NCBI RefSeq assembly: GCF_014905175.1
Contig: NC_057789.1
Coordinates: forward strand, 25,416,555-25,480,554
Source of the DNA: Aphidius gifuensis
Lineage: Eukaryota; Arthropoda; Insecta; Hymenoptera; Braconidae
Direction: 5' to 3'
Length of the DNA: 64,000 bases
This document shows, one piece after another, positions 27,651 through 41,600 of this stretch; within the stretch, counting starts at the first letter, position 1, and every line of letters starts with the position of its first letter. Made by a program: the position numbers and the translations under genes. The notes under the pieces were generated by a model. It saw only the letters and a list, made by a program, of their open reading frames with translations. It was not told where the DNA came from and did not search any database.

Positions 27651-30600
27651 ATAAATATCAAAAACGTAATTAAACAAAATGCCATAGCTATAGATGTTGC
27701 CTTAACGGTTATAAAATCCTTCTAAAATCATCATCATTCTTTAGAAAATTGCCGTCAATTTGGCAATTAAAATGAGAAGGGAAATAATTGAAGGGTAGCT
27801 AGACACATTGGTAAGGTGTGAGTGACAGGTATCTTCCATAAATATTATCTCTACAACAACAATAAATATATTTCACGTGAAAAACTCGAAATGCAAGACT
27901 ATTTTGTGATCAATATATATATAATAGCTGCCAGACAGCCACATGAGCAACAAAACTAAATAAAAATAATAATAGTAAAACCATATCCGAGTATAAAAAT
28001 AAATAAATAAAAAAACGATATTGTTAAATACTGATTTGTAAATTCCTGATGTGATGATGGAAGAGACCACCAAAAATATTGGATATAAAATTTTTTTTTC
28101 ATTGTTAAATTTGTTTGTGCATTTAGTCCAGTGGACAAATTCAAGTGGCAAATATACGCATTCAAGCAAAAAACAAGATCGTATTATAAAAAATATTCTC
28201 AACTCGACTGTGGAATCGACACCTCAAATACCACTTATAAATAACCGCAATAAGGCGACATAAAATATTCACACAAAGAATTCATTCTAGCACGATCATC
28301 TTATTTCTTCAGCCCACCAATGTTTCTATATAAAATTTTTTTTATTCTTTTCTTATATAGCTACATTTTTTTTTTTTTATATAAATGTCTTTTTATTATA
28401 TTTTTTTTTTTTCTAAATTCTTTTTTATAAAGTAAGATTCACGCTCACGCAAGTTGGCGCCTGACACGGGTATAACGTTTGGACCAAAGTTGACAATAGC
28501 AAAATGAAAAAAAAAAAAAAAAGAATAAAAAAATTTAGTAAACTGCCCCCAAAAAAAAAATTTGTTCCCTACTGTGATATATAAGAAAACGCCATACGAT
28601 TTTTCAAAAGATTGGTCAATGGCTAGTATTGTCCAAACATATGAACCGCAAGAAAAAAAAATATAATAATAATATAAAACGTTATAAAAGAATAAATAAA
28701 AAAAAAAAAAGAAACGAATGAAGTATATTGAGTACAATGTAAGTCGCAGATGAGAATGAAAAAGATCGAGCAGGTTCTTTAAAATCATTCGTTTTGTATT
28801 CTTTTTTTTATACATATATTTTTCGTATATATATATTCAAATAATAAAAAAATAAAAAAAAGGATAAATCTTTGGTGGAAAATGTCATGGTGGTCTCAAG
28901 GCGGAGACACTTCTAAGAGCTACCGTATGCATTTATCCACAGGGAGTCTCTTTCCACTTCTGTCCACTCTCAAGGGTCTATCACAAAAAAGCAATATTCA
29001 AAAATCGAAATATATATTATCTAAACAATTGTTGAAGCTCTTCAAAATAACTATAGCCTACCATATCGAATTACAGAAGCAAAAACTCAAGTGTATATAA
29101 ATTTTTCAATGCTGTTTTTCTTCTCCAATTAATAATATAAAATCTATCGAATATCATCACCAAATTGAGCTCCAAATTTAATGATAACTTGATGATTAAA
29201 TAAAATAAAAATCACTGGCATTATCAGCCGCACCTCTATATATATTTTTTAAAATCAACAGACCCACCAATCATGAGTGTGCGTGTGCGTCTTTCATCAA
29301 AACTATTGTTAAATATATTTGAAAAAAAAAAAATAAATAATAAATAATAAACCACACACAAAACAAAAATATATAATGAAAAAAAAAAAAAAAAGAATTT
29401 AAAAATGATATGCCACTAATTGTGTCGACTTTTCACGCGTACCTACCAATTACAACAAGCGACAAAGGATGAAAGGGCCTGAGGCCCTTCTTTTTGGTAT
29501 ACCAGATGAATAAACTTTTCTTGGCTCTTTAAACGTCAACTTGTACTGCGTGTACAATAACCAAATAACAAAATTAAAAGAAAAAAAAAAAAAAAAAATG
29601 TGGTTTCTTCGTATATGAATAAAAAAATACAAATAAAATAAAGAAATAAATGTCAAGAGTGGGAGGTAACGAGAAATAAGAAATAAAAAAAAAAATTAAA
29701 AAAAAAAAAAAAATTTGTACGCAAGTCCCATCTTCATATGTTGTAGTATCCCCTTGTGAATTGCCATAATAGGCGGCGTCTTTATGATTAGCATTGTGGG
29801 TTCTCCTCATTCTCGATGAATGTGATTGTTGGTCCTGTTTCATCCTCTCCTCTTTTTTTTTTCCTTACCCTCTTTATTTCTCGCTTTATCCGCTATTCTT
29901 GTATATACACTTGAGTGTGTCCTGGGACCCAACATGTCTCGTGAGATGTTATAAAAAAAAAATACACAGAGTGAAGAGAGAAAACTCAGCACGAGGCCCA
30001 TTTTCATCTTCCACTTCTCATGCCCAATCTTCATGACAATGTGCAAGCTATGCCAAGCACGCGTTCGTTGTGTTGCGGTGTTCATGCGTGCGTGCCTATA
30101 TTTATAATGCATTATTAACAACTATAAGGCCCCATGACAAAAGTCCCCGTATGAGAATCGTATATGTTGGCGCATTGTACGTCAAGCACCACTATCTGTC
30201 TCTCTTTTTTTTTCATCCAATGTATACTTACATTGCAGCTTTATTATGTTCATTTTATGCTTTTATTATTATTTTTTCTTTCTGCCAAGAGAGCAATGGG
30301 TGCACATGAATTGCTTCTTTTGATTTAGTCACACGCTACAAAGACTTTCCATTCAATATAGATTTCAAAGTATCTTTATATCAGAGAGACAATCTGTTGG
30401 TTTGCTGAAGCTTATATGTGTATTTATTTTTTTATTCATTTTTTATTTTTTTTTTTCTCGCACTCACAGAAACTTTAGGATGAAGAGATGGAAGAATGAT
30501 ATAAATAAAGTTGGGTCAACGTTTTACGGTTAATTGTCGCCATAGTGTAGTCAAAAATGTCGACAAATAAAACTTGCTGTATGAAACTGCATTTGGACCC

Positions 30601-33600
30601 CAGAGTGGGTGGGCCCAAGTCTTCAGATTTTAATCTACTGGTTTACGAGGTCTTGTCCTTTCACGACACAAGTTGTTCTTTTCCTCTGTGAATATTCGTG
30701 TCTTTGCCACATTTCTTCTTGTTTTTTTTTTATTTATTTATTTATTTTTTTTTCTCTTTTTTATCTTTTTATTTAACATCTGATGTTTTTCACTATATAG
30801 TTTTTTTTTTTCTTTTCAAATAAATATATCTATATATACACCAAGATGAAAAATAAAATGAAAAAACTTTCCAGCAATTAGGTAAACGATCAGTCAGATT
30901 TTTCCGGTGTGTGGGTTGTCCCTTGTCAGTAATTAAATCACAATGCTTTTGAGATTTGTATTTATATACTTATTTACAACACAAATTTTCTATCTTTATA
31001 TGAAAATATATAAATCTCTTTTACCTACATCACATAGAAAGAATAAAAAAAAAAAAAAGGAAAGAGAATAAAAGTCAGGCGGGTGGGTTACGTGCAGTGA
31101 CTGCAAAAAAATAATTTAAAAAAAATATATTTATACACTCACGTCCAGGAACCTTCATCTCTTGCTTCCAGGATACTTGCACAAAAAAAATAATAATAGC
31201 GGTATGATCACTAGACTGACGAAAGACCACCCCGTGTTTTTTTTTTTCTCGACAGAGTCGTTTTTTTTTTAATAACCAATGTTGCATTGACTTGAGACAT
31301 TCAACTTATATATATTAGTTGACATTTTTTTACCTTTCTTCATCCCTTTACAAGCCATATCTTTTGCAAATCAATCTACAAGGATTTAATATTCTCACTG
31401 AAATGATCAATATTAATTTCAAGTGAAGGAATTCATTCATCCAGCAACACACTTTTGGTGGTCCATTATTTTGATTTGAATTATTTTTTAACATCTATTG
31501 ATATGTTGTAATATCAATATAAATAAATATAAATATTTTCTTGAATCTTTAAATCAACAAATAAAATATCAATTGTTTTTTTATCTGCGGATGTGTATAT
31601 TTTCAAAGTCAAAATAGAAAGGAAGCTTTCTTCAGAAATTCTAAATACCCATTGAGCTTTTTTCACTAATAATACGAGGATATATTGCTAGAAGCAAATT
31701 TAAATGACATCAGCTATAATTTATCCTACAATTTTATTATAAAAAAAAAAAAAATCCAAAGGATCAAAAGATGACAAGAAATTGAATATGATGCCTGAAA
31801 AGGATCAGACTCGTATAGATGACACGATGAGAATTTCATTTCGTTCGTTTTAATTTTTTTTTTTCATATTAAGAAACAAAAAAATCTATGGTTTGCAATA
31901 ATCGCCAAAAATTCATCAGCAAAATTAAAAAAAAAAATATAAATAAAATTAAAAAAATAAAGTACAAAGAAGTATAAATATAAAAAAAAAAAAAAAATAT
32001 ATATAAATTTTGAAAAGGTGAACATGAGGAGGAAAAGGATCGAAGGATTCCACAAGGGATTACAGGTTTGCGGAGAGATCTGGTGATCTGGTACCGATCG
32101 TTGAGACGTCTCACGGATGAATGGATTTTTGGATGAGAGCGACGGTTCCCACACGCTGCTAATTGATCGATTCGAAAATCGTAGTGATTGCCTAAAGGCA
32201 TGATCTTCGTCTCTTATTTCTTATACTTTTTTCCTCTTTTCACTGGCATGTCATCATCAAAAATTTTTTTTTTTTTTTTTAATTCTCTAATCTCTCTAAT
32301 CTTTTTTTTTTCTTTATATATAAGTTTGAAAAAAAATTAAATAAATTTTTTAAAAAAATTAACTATAACTATTTTTAGAAAAAATAAAATGAAAAATGAA
32401 AGAGAATGAAATCTCGAGCAGTCATCAGTGACATAAAATACATTTAGTCATTGATAAAGTCACCATGATCATTAATCATTTTTAGTTTTATTTTTTTTTT
32501 TTTTTGTCGGAGGAGTATGTTAAAATTATATTAATAATATATTTTGTGTCTGTTTAATGTCTTGAACATTATCAATTCATGTTTTTTGTTGTAACTAGCA
32601 AAATACATTGTGAGATACATGGAGTTAGAGACTGATGGTGCTGGACACAACAACAAAATATTTCATTTTTTTTTTCACAAGATTATGACGTCAGGATGCC
32701 AGTTAGTCCCAGCTTACTGGTGTAATCCTTTCTTGGGTCTCATCTCAATTGTGTCTTGCCCATTCTTATATATATTTATTTTTTTTAATATGTCATTTTT
32801 TATTTTTTCTTGTCGTCTATTCATCTCTAGCTGGGACAATGGTAAATTTGAATACTCACTTGAGTGCAGTGTAAAATATATAATTCATTGTCAACCATCA
32901 GATTCACTTGTCATGAACTCCCGTTTATACACTGCCTACCTTTTTTTTTTTTTATTATTCTAAATATAAAAGAAATAAAAAAATATATATTTTAAATAAC
33001 TCAATTTATTCGGAACACATTTGACTGTATATTATAATGTCATTAGATTTTTCATGGCTATCATTTTGAGATTTTCGTTGATGGCTCATCTACAGCTACT
33101 TGGTTACAGATGTTAATATTTAATATGATTATTCAATTATATAAATCTTTCAAAGCATCTTATTTTTTCCACTTGAATATCTTTTCATTATATAAATTAT
33201 TTTATTTACTACAAGACAAGATCAATCTTTTAATAGACAAAGAAGATGACATTTAAAAAATTACATTTGATTCATTAATGAAATTATGAAACCTTGATCA
33301 AGTCTTTTTTAAATTTGATACTGATCAAATAGATAAAATAAATATATTTATTAAAACATTCAAGTATTTTTTTATAAAAATAAAATTTAAAAAATGACTA
33401 ATCAATTAAATTCATTATGAAATATTAAATTTATCAAGCCAAGAAGCCTTTTAACAATAAATATATACACACTGGGATTTAAACTCATACCAAGATCATA
33501 ATCTAAATACAAGCATCCACACCTGGAGGGATTTTTTTAATATCTCATAGAGTATATATATACCAGATAAGGAGGCGAAAGTATCAACGAGTTTCGACAG

Positions 33601-36600
33601 GTACATGTCAGACTAACCAACCAACCAACAAAAGTAAAAGGTAGATGATAAAAAATGATTATTTAAATGAAAAAGAATTTTTTAAATATAATTTTTATAA
33701 CATGTACAGAGATTTTTTTTTCTACCACACAATGGAATAATTTTTAAAAAAAAAATATTTATTTTATTTTTCATTTAGCAATATAAATTATTATAAATAA
33801 TATTTATAAATGTAATATACAACAACAATACGATAACTATATATGCAAGTACGAATGTCACGGTGTACTCATCGTCAGTAACGGATCGTCAAAGGTCATA
33901 ATCTCACTATGGATAAATAGAAAATTGTTGAGCATTTAAATACACCGCAAGTCAACTCCCATGATACTCTCTCGTTGCATTATTATATATTAACTATGAG
34001 TATTAAAATCAACTGTTTTAAAAAAAAAAAAATAATATTTTTGATTTTTATTTATTTTTTAGTATAACACCAAGCCCACACGTACGCCCTAGAGCTATTA
34101 TTAATAATATTCAACCGACCTAGAAGAAGAGGATCTCTTTTTCCTCAGTGCAATTGGGTGCGGCATAAGTAAGCAGGTTTTTATTATGAAGCAAGACCTT
34201 TTGCAGTGAGTGAATGCACATATATAAAATAAAGCAAGAAAGAATTATCATCTGTTTGTAGACAGAATAAATATAAAGGAAGAAGAAAATCAAGAAGAAC
34301 TTTAAAAGGAAGAAGAGGAAGATGATGATAAAAAAATAAAAAATTTTTTAAAAGTACACAGGACGAGGGCATTTTTGCGTGGGTGTCGCTTGGTGGGCGT
34401 TGGATCTACCTCGTCGAGTATAACTGACCTCTGACCTTCTCTACCGTCTCTTCTCCATCCTAAACTTATTTTTTTATTTTTTTTTATTTACTATATCCTC
34501 CTTCTTTGCCAACAAAAATCACATACAAATGATTCAAGAATACGTAAATACACCAACAAAAAAAATAAGAAGAAGAAGACTATCGTGCAATTATCCTGGC
34601 GACGCATATATGCGTGGGTAAAATTTTTAAAATCGAAATTTCTTTTTTTTTTTTTCATCACTATAAGCGTATGTATAAGACAATGCGTATGTATTGTTTT
34701 TTTTTTTTTTGCCACCATAATCATATTTTTATTTTCCTCGAGAACAATATACTTTGGTAATATCGATCTTTGATATCACAAGCATCAGGGGAGGTCTCAC
34801 AAATTATGCAACAAAACAAATTTACCATAAAAATATACTAGCATTAAAAAGACATAAGTGTCATTCTAAAAAAATTTTTCATTTTAAAAAAAAACAAGCA
34901 ATATTAAATTTTAAAAAATTATTTAGAAAAACCAAAAAAGAAAAAATTGAAAATAATTATTATTTTTTCTTTTATTCTTATCGTTAATAATAAAAAATAA
35001 ATTTTGTTGATATATATTTTGAATTGTTAAATAATTAGTTAAATTTAATAAATAAAAAAAAAAAAAATTTATAAAATAATCCCTGATGGTTTTTAGCTGC
35101 ACCTTATTACATTGCAAATTTCATTTGATTGCAATTATCAGATATGTAAATCTATGTGTTGAAAGTAAAAGAACATTTTGCCTGGGGAGATGTAATTTTT
35201 ATATTTTTTTTTAAAACTTGTGCATTCAAGACGAGAGACTTTGCGACCCTTTTATATATGATAGTGTGTATATACGATTTAATGTGACCTCTAAGACCTT
35301 TATTTCACTCTCTCATCCTGTTGTCTGTTGTTGCATATCTTTCATTTTATTTCCGACACCCATTTGGGGTTCTCTTGTATTTTGCCACGCCATATTCACG
35401 TAATAATGGGGTCCGTTGCGCACACACAAGACACATACAATTTGTATGGGACATATAATGCGACAAACTCGTGCCACTTGGAGGCGTAACCCAGAATTTA
35501 AAAAATAACAAAAATAAAAAATATATATATATATATAATAATAATAAACATAAAATTATAATTTTGTGTTTTTTTTTTTATTATTACTATGTGAATATAT
35601 ATTGTCGTTGGTTATTACTTTACGTTTATTCACGCTCCCACTCCCATCGATATATAATACAACATAATTAATATATGAACCACAAGTTCAGGGTCCAGAT
35701 ATATAAAAATGAATAATACAAACTATAATACATTTTTTATTTATGAAACAAATAATTTTGAATGAATTAAATTACGGTCATTTATCTAATAATTTTGTAA
35801 TTTGTTTTATTTATTTTTTTAAATTAAATTTTGTGTAAAGTGTGTGGGCTTTTTTTTATTTTAAAAATTTTAAGTGGGTGGTCGATTCACACATAGATAA
35901 TCAAATTGATCAAAGAATAAAGTATATATGAAATGAGAGAGTTCATGGTTAAGTCATTTTGTGTGTCTTGGCTCAATTAGCTTTTTGAGAGATTATTTAT
36001 TTTATTTATATTCTCCAATCACATTTTATTCAGAAGAAAAAAAAAAAAGAATAAAATAATATATATGGACTTTTTTTTATTTATTTTTTAATTTAAACAG
36101 TGTGTATATAAATATACCTGTATATTGCTGATGTGTCTTACGGTATTCCAAAATGGGATACCCGACGCCCGACGTTATTTTAATCTTGATCGATATATCT
36201 CTAAATTTCCGGAAGCTGTCCGTCTCCCGCCAGGTCCATAAGTTTTTTGAAAACAAAATAGGGTATCCAATTGTGAATATATATATTCAATATACAAGTT
36301 TATATCTCAAGATTAAACTTGTTCAAATTCATTGTAGATATATTCAGACAAAATAAAGTTTAGAATGTGTGTGTTTTTTTCGAAGGGGTGCGAAAAATAA
36401 ATTCTTCGGTCGAAGTTCGTCGGTTTTAGATTGTGATCAGTTTTTATGTGTATTGCCAGAACCACTTTATATATATATGTATACATATTAAGTTGAATTC
36501 TGAACGATTAGCATCACGTCCAATATAAATTTGTGGCACTTAATTATTTTAGTTTGAAAGGTTGGGAAACATTGGAAAAACAGAGCAAAATAAAAAGACC

Positions 36601-38339
36601 CACCACATACAACACACCACACAGCTTTGTTGACGTAAAAAATAACCACTAAATTTTATTTTTTTAAATTTTTTATAATGAAATTAATAAATCTAATAGC
36701 ACGTGCTTGTCATACGTGATTTAAAAAAATTCTTTCAATTAGTTAATTTAATTCAAACCACCACGAAATTTTGAATTTAATTTTTTAATTTTTATAAATA
36801 ATTAACAAACGTAAATAGTTATTTAATTAACATGAAAATTAATTTGATTTAATTACAATGAATAAATAAACATTGACAAATTTGTCATGTTTATAAAAAA
36901 AATAAATTAATATAATTGGCTTGTTATATTGAGACTAAAAAAAAATTTAAATTAATTCGATTAAGTGAAAAATGTGTCAAACAGATAAATAAAATTTACG
37001 AGCAATAAGCTCGTTAAAGAAAGACGATACTTTTTTTTTTATATTATTCATAGCTAAATACTTAATGGAGACATGGTGTGTATATGTGAATGTGTTAACT
37101 AATGTAAATTGTGTAGGGTCTGATGGTTTTTTTCCATGTGTAGAGTAATTTGTCGTGCGACCACCTCAGGGAATGTTTAAATGAATTGCTCTTGGAACTT
37201 ACGGTAGAATCAGATGAAGTGGACAAAAATAAAAAAAAAAAAATTCTTAAAAAATATTGAAGACACAAGTTTTGTAGACAATAAAAAAAGACACAAGATT
37301 TTTATCGGTATGACATCTTTGTATGGGAATTTGGGTTGAAAGAATGAGTGACGATTTGAAAGGAGGGAAGCCAAAAAAACGAATATTTAAAACTCGCGAG
37401 ATTTCTCAATGGTTGTTGGTAATTTTAAAAAATTTTTTACAGTATATTCTTTCATTAAAATAATATACTTAAAAGTTATCAAGTCAATTCGTGCTTTCAA
37501 CTAATGGATTTGTATCTCACCAAAAAAATATAAATGAGAATTTTATTTACTGTCTGACTTTTCCGTATTTATACTACTTGATATGTATATTTTTCTTTTT
37601 ATTTAGGTCTCGTTGTAATAACACAAAAAGAAAACAATATAATTCTGAGTAAAATTTTTGAACACTACCTGAGAATAACCTGTAGATAAGCTGTATATCA
37701 CTTGTTGACATTGTCCTTTATTATTTGACTGGTAGATAGATCAAAAACCCAAATACTATTTACTCTTTGCACACAACATTTTGACACTTGATTATTAAAG
37801 CTTACCTGAAACAAAAAAGTTAGGATACAAAAAATTATATATATCTGTCAATATCCTATTTATATATTTCTCAGATTTATACTGATAATATATTTGACAA
37901 CTCAACAATGGTTTTATTATTTTTTATTTATTTCGTTGTATATATATTTGTCTTGATTTTTTGGGCATGCAAGAAATATCCTGATACCAATCTGAATATT
38001 AGAAATAAAAAAAAAATAATAATAAAAATTTTGTGGGTTCTATTTAAAATAAGATAAGCTTGAGCTTTGAAGTGTCCGAGGCCCCCAATGTTCAGAATGA
38101 CAGTATAGAAATATCGAAATGTCAGATGACCAGCAAAATGATAAATTCTGTTGATGATGTTGCCGCCGCTGGCATGTAGTTTTTTTTTTTTTTTTTGTGC
38201 AAGATTTTACATTCGTCTTGTGTTCAACAATGATCGAGAAAAAAAAATAAAACGATTAAACCGACTCAAAGAATAAAAATGCACTTGAAAAAATTTGCAA
38301 CTTATTCTAGTATCTTTTAAAAATTGCTTTTTTAATATT
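27651..38339. other. Gene-poor spacer
   Basis: No coding exon can be supported. GC-richer patches occur at about 27690-27830, 29740-30130, 30480-30700, 31060-31260, 32030-32220, 32690-32940, 33520-33620, 33840-33980, 34370-34460, 35220-35480 and 36150-36240. Motifs include ATAAGGCCC at 30124-30132, GGGCCC at 30611-30616, GAGACGTCTC at 32103-32112, TCAAAGGTCA (nuclear-receptor type) at 33889-33898 and CTACCTG at 37665-37671. Open frames here are Phe/Ile/Lys-rich and carry no domain. Candidate enhancer territory between two developmental regulators. Confidence 0.45.
29473..29489. repeat. GC-rich perfect palindrome
   Basis: AAGGGCCT (29473-29480) and AGGCCCTT (29482-29489) are perfect reverse complements around a single central G. 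A 17-bp GC-rich palindrome is unusual in this AT-rich background. Each arm contains GGCC-type sequence related to the recurrent AAGGCCC motif of the window, so it may be a dimeric protein-binding site. Confidence 0.6.
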
Positions 38340-38660
38340 ATTTAATGATTTTGCGAAGGAGTACGGTCAAAGGCTTGCGGTATTCATCGAAGACAGTTTA
38401 TAGCAAGGTGATGACTGATCATATTTTTTTTTATTTTTGGTGGATCTTAAAATTCCGCGTGACATGAGGGGGTGTACCGCGTGCCATCAAGAGAATTCTG
38501 TATGTTACAACACAGGGGTCCAGCTCTTGATCGGTACCACGACGTGAGATCACGGCCTCCTGGGGCGAGCTGACGACGCGCGACCGACAACCATGTCACA
38601 TTATTACCATATTGGTACACCACGCATCATCACAACACAGCGCGTGACTATGTACCACTG
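38340..38660. promoter_or_regulatory. GC-rich island, candidate regulatory element
   Basis: One of the longest GC-rich stretches in the large spacer. It contains GGTACC, CGACGTGAGATCACGG and clustered CG dinucleotides (for example GACGACGCGCGACCG near 38570-38585). No frame on either strand is long or protein-like. By position, 6 kb downstream of the stop of the bowl/sob-like gene and 26 kb beyond drm, it is a candidate enhancer or insulator; that is inference. Confidence 0.3.
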
Positions 38661-41600
38661 AATATATATATTTTTTTGTTTTTATTTCATCTTCTTTTGA
38701 ATGACTGGAAAATTTTTTTTTATCTTTATTTTTTTTTCATTTTTTAACCCATCATAATGTTTACAGTTAATTTTGTTTTTATCCGGATTAAATTGACTCA
38801 TTCATATAATATGAAAAAAAAATTTAATTGACGTATATTATCAAGCGAAAAAAAAGCTCTGATTCCTTTTTTAGATTTTATGAATGTTTTTTTTTTTTTT
38901 TAAATTTTTATAAAATGATATTTTTTTTTGAAAAAAACTATTATACTGTCAAAATAATAATATTAAAAAATATACAAAAATACATAATTGTTAAATAAAA
39001 ATTGATTTTTATTTGCTACATGATAGCATTTATTAATTTTACTAATCCACGGGGGTTGATTTTGGTAAATATTAAAAATTTTGTCTCGTCATTGCCCGCC
39101 CGTTGGTTAATATTCCAATAAACCAAAAGGCATTTTTTTTTTTTATTTCATTTTTTATCAATCTTTTGTATATATAAATTTTTACATATTCATGACCAGT
39201 TTATTACCATTTTCCGGTCAATTAATGACTTCTTTCTGAGATTTAAAAAACTTCAAAAAATCATTTGCTATATTTTTCCATATAGAAATATCTTTTATAT
39301 ATTTGAAGAAAAAAAATAAATATAAAAACAATTAATTTTGTTGATATTTATATAGCTTGTTTTAAAAATTTCTTTTTTGTATATTTTTTTCTAATTAATC
39401 TTGACATTCTCTTGGCGACCGTGCACGAATCATTCTGTAAATTATCGGACCACCGCTATCTCGACATTATTGAGCCCTGGTACCTGCTCTTCCACGCCTC
39501 GGAGCATTCACACGCGAGATAATGTTATCTCATGGTACCCTGGGAGGCAGGTAAAAAAAACTGGTATCCAATGAATATACTTATATACACACACCTATTT
39601 ACCCTGCCATACTGAACCATTGATCGTCTGCAAAACATGGCTTTGGTCATCTTTTTTTTAAAAAAAGAAACATTTTTTATTTTTACTTTATTCATGAACT
39701 TTTTCTCAACGAGTTCTATCATGAATCTGTTTATTTATTTAACCATACTTTCTCCTTTATTTTAATTTATGTTTTTTTTTTTTTTTTTTTTTTACACAAT
39801 ATGTCTGATAAATGATAATTCATGATAGTCGTATATATACAACAGCCACAATAAATATATATTTTTTATTTTTCAATTCGTCATGGTATTGCGGTATTGC
39901 ACAGTTGGATGAGTTAAAAATAAAATTATATATGCTTTAAAATTGAAATTATTATATTGTAAAATAAAGAACAGATCAATATTTTTTATTTGTCAATATT
40001 ATTTCGCTGTTTTATTGACTTTTAGCGATGATTCTAAGACAAAGAGAAAGCAAACGAACTATACGAGAAACAAGCAAAATTCATGAACATATATAGTTTT
40101 CTAACCACAGGTTCTAACGTATTACATGAAGATCGTTTTTACAGACCAACATTTTCTCTTGATCTTTTTGTTTTAAAAAATAATAATAAATATTTTTTTT
40201 TTATTATTGTGGGTCCAATAAATGACACGAGTGTATACGCGATGGATTACAAACTGCGGCGAGAAAGAGTTTCATATCCATGTACTGCACATGCAATATA
40301 TACCTATAAATACTAGTTCAATCAAATCATATATGGATGAAATAAATTTTTTCATATAACTAAAAGATATTTTGGCATTTTTTTTCTTACTATTACGAAC
40401 TGGGAATATGTGAGAAGCCAGGGAGAAATTTTGCATATGAAACATATCGTGATGATGACAAAAAAATAATGGAAATCAATATAATTAGATTGTTTTTTAC
40501 TTTTTTTTGTAATGGATCAGTTGAAAAGATGATTTATCAAGACAAAAACAATCACTAAATTATTATGGAGCTATAAATTTGTTTAATCTGATCCAAATTT
40601 GATTGAACAAGTCAAAAAAAGACTTTACATCAAAAATTAGCTAACGTTGGTTAGTTAATTAGTTAGCTGACGTTCATGTTTTTTAATATTTTTTTTAATA
40701 GAAAAATAATCATAGAGGATACATGATGCATTCATAAAGATTTTTTTTCTTCCCCCAGACAAGTTCACGTGTGTGGGTAGTTTAAAAACTGGTGTGTCGC
40801 AAAAGAAGTCGCGCGACAAGCGCCCGGGGCGTACATATTGTCCCGTTCATTATATTGTACCCGCCTGTATCCATATATTTTTCGTAGATCTATATGTATA
40901 TATACAATACCACTGTCCACACCAAAGCGCCTACATAAAAATTTGGCTACGCCATATACACATTTTTAAAATAGTACCGATTAAAATCCATGAATTATAG
41001 TTTCTTTTAAACTTTCCGACATGTATTTCGTCACCTCATGCAAGACGACACAAAAAACCACAAAACAAATTATAAAAATAATAAAAAAAAATTAAAAAAA
41101 ATTAAAATAATGAAATAAAAAATAAACTGTATATAATAAAGTATGGGGATCTTATGTGGGCCTGGCTGCAGAAATGGAAATAAGAAAAGAGAAGAAAAAA
41201 AAAAAATTGTTTTCAAATGAATTAACACGAGAAAGAGAAATGTTAATGGTAAGTTTGTATGTATCCAGGTTCTATATTACAATATTGTCACCAGTTGTAA
41301 ATTCATTCTTGACTCTCTTACTTAGATCTTATATTTACAAGGTCTCAAGTATATTGCGGGTGGGCTTCCTTCCGTACTCAACAAGAGTTGCGCGCATGAA
41401 AGACCATCTCTGATCGTATATCGGCAAGTACAACTTCGTTCAGTTTGTATGGAGACGTTACGCTCGCACTATACGTGTGAGGTTCAACACACTTATCTTT
41501 ATTTTTATTATTATTTTTATCTTTTTCTCATTGCTTTTACCATACCTCGTGTAAATGGGATACCGTCCAGACTCCAGGTAACACCATTCACTCGTGTAAC

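Noticed and set aside
31864..32201. Minus-strand open frames of 96 and 110 codons
   Set aside because: Two overlapping frames over one GC-richer island, both ending in Phe/Ile runs; no protein features. The island may be regulatory instead.
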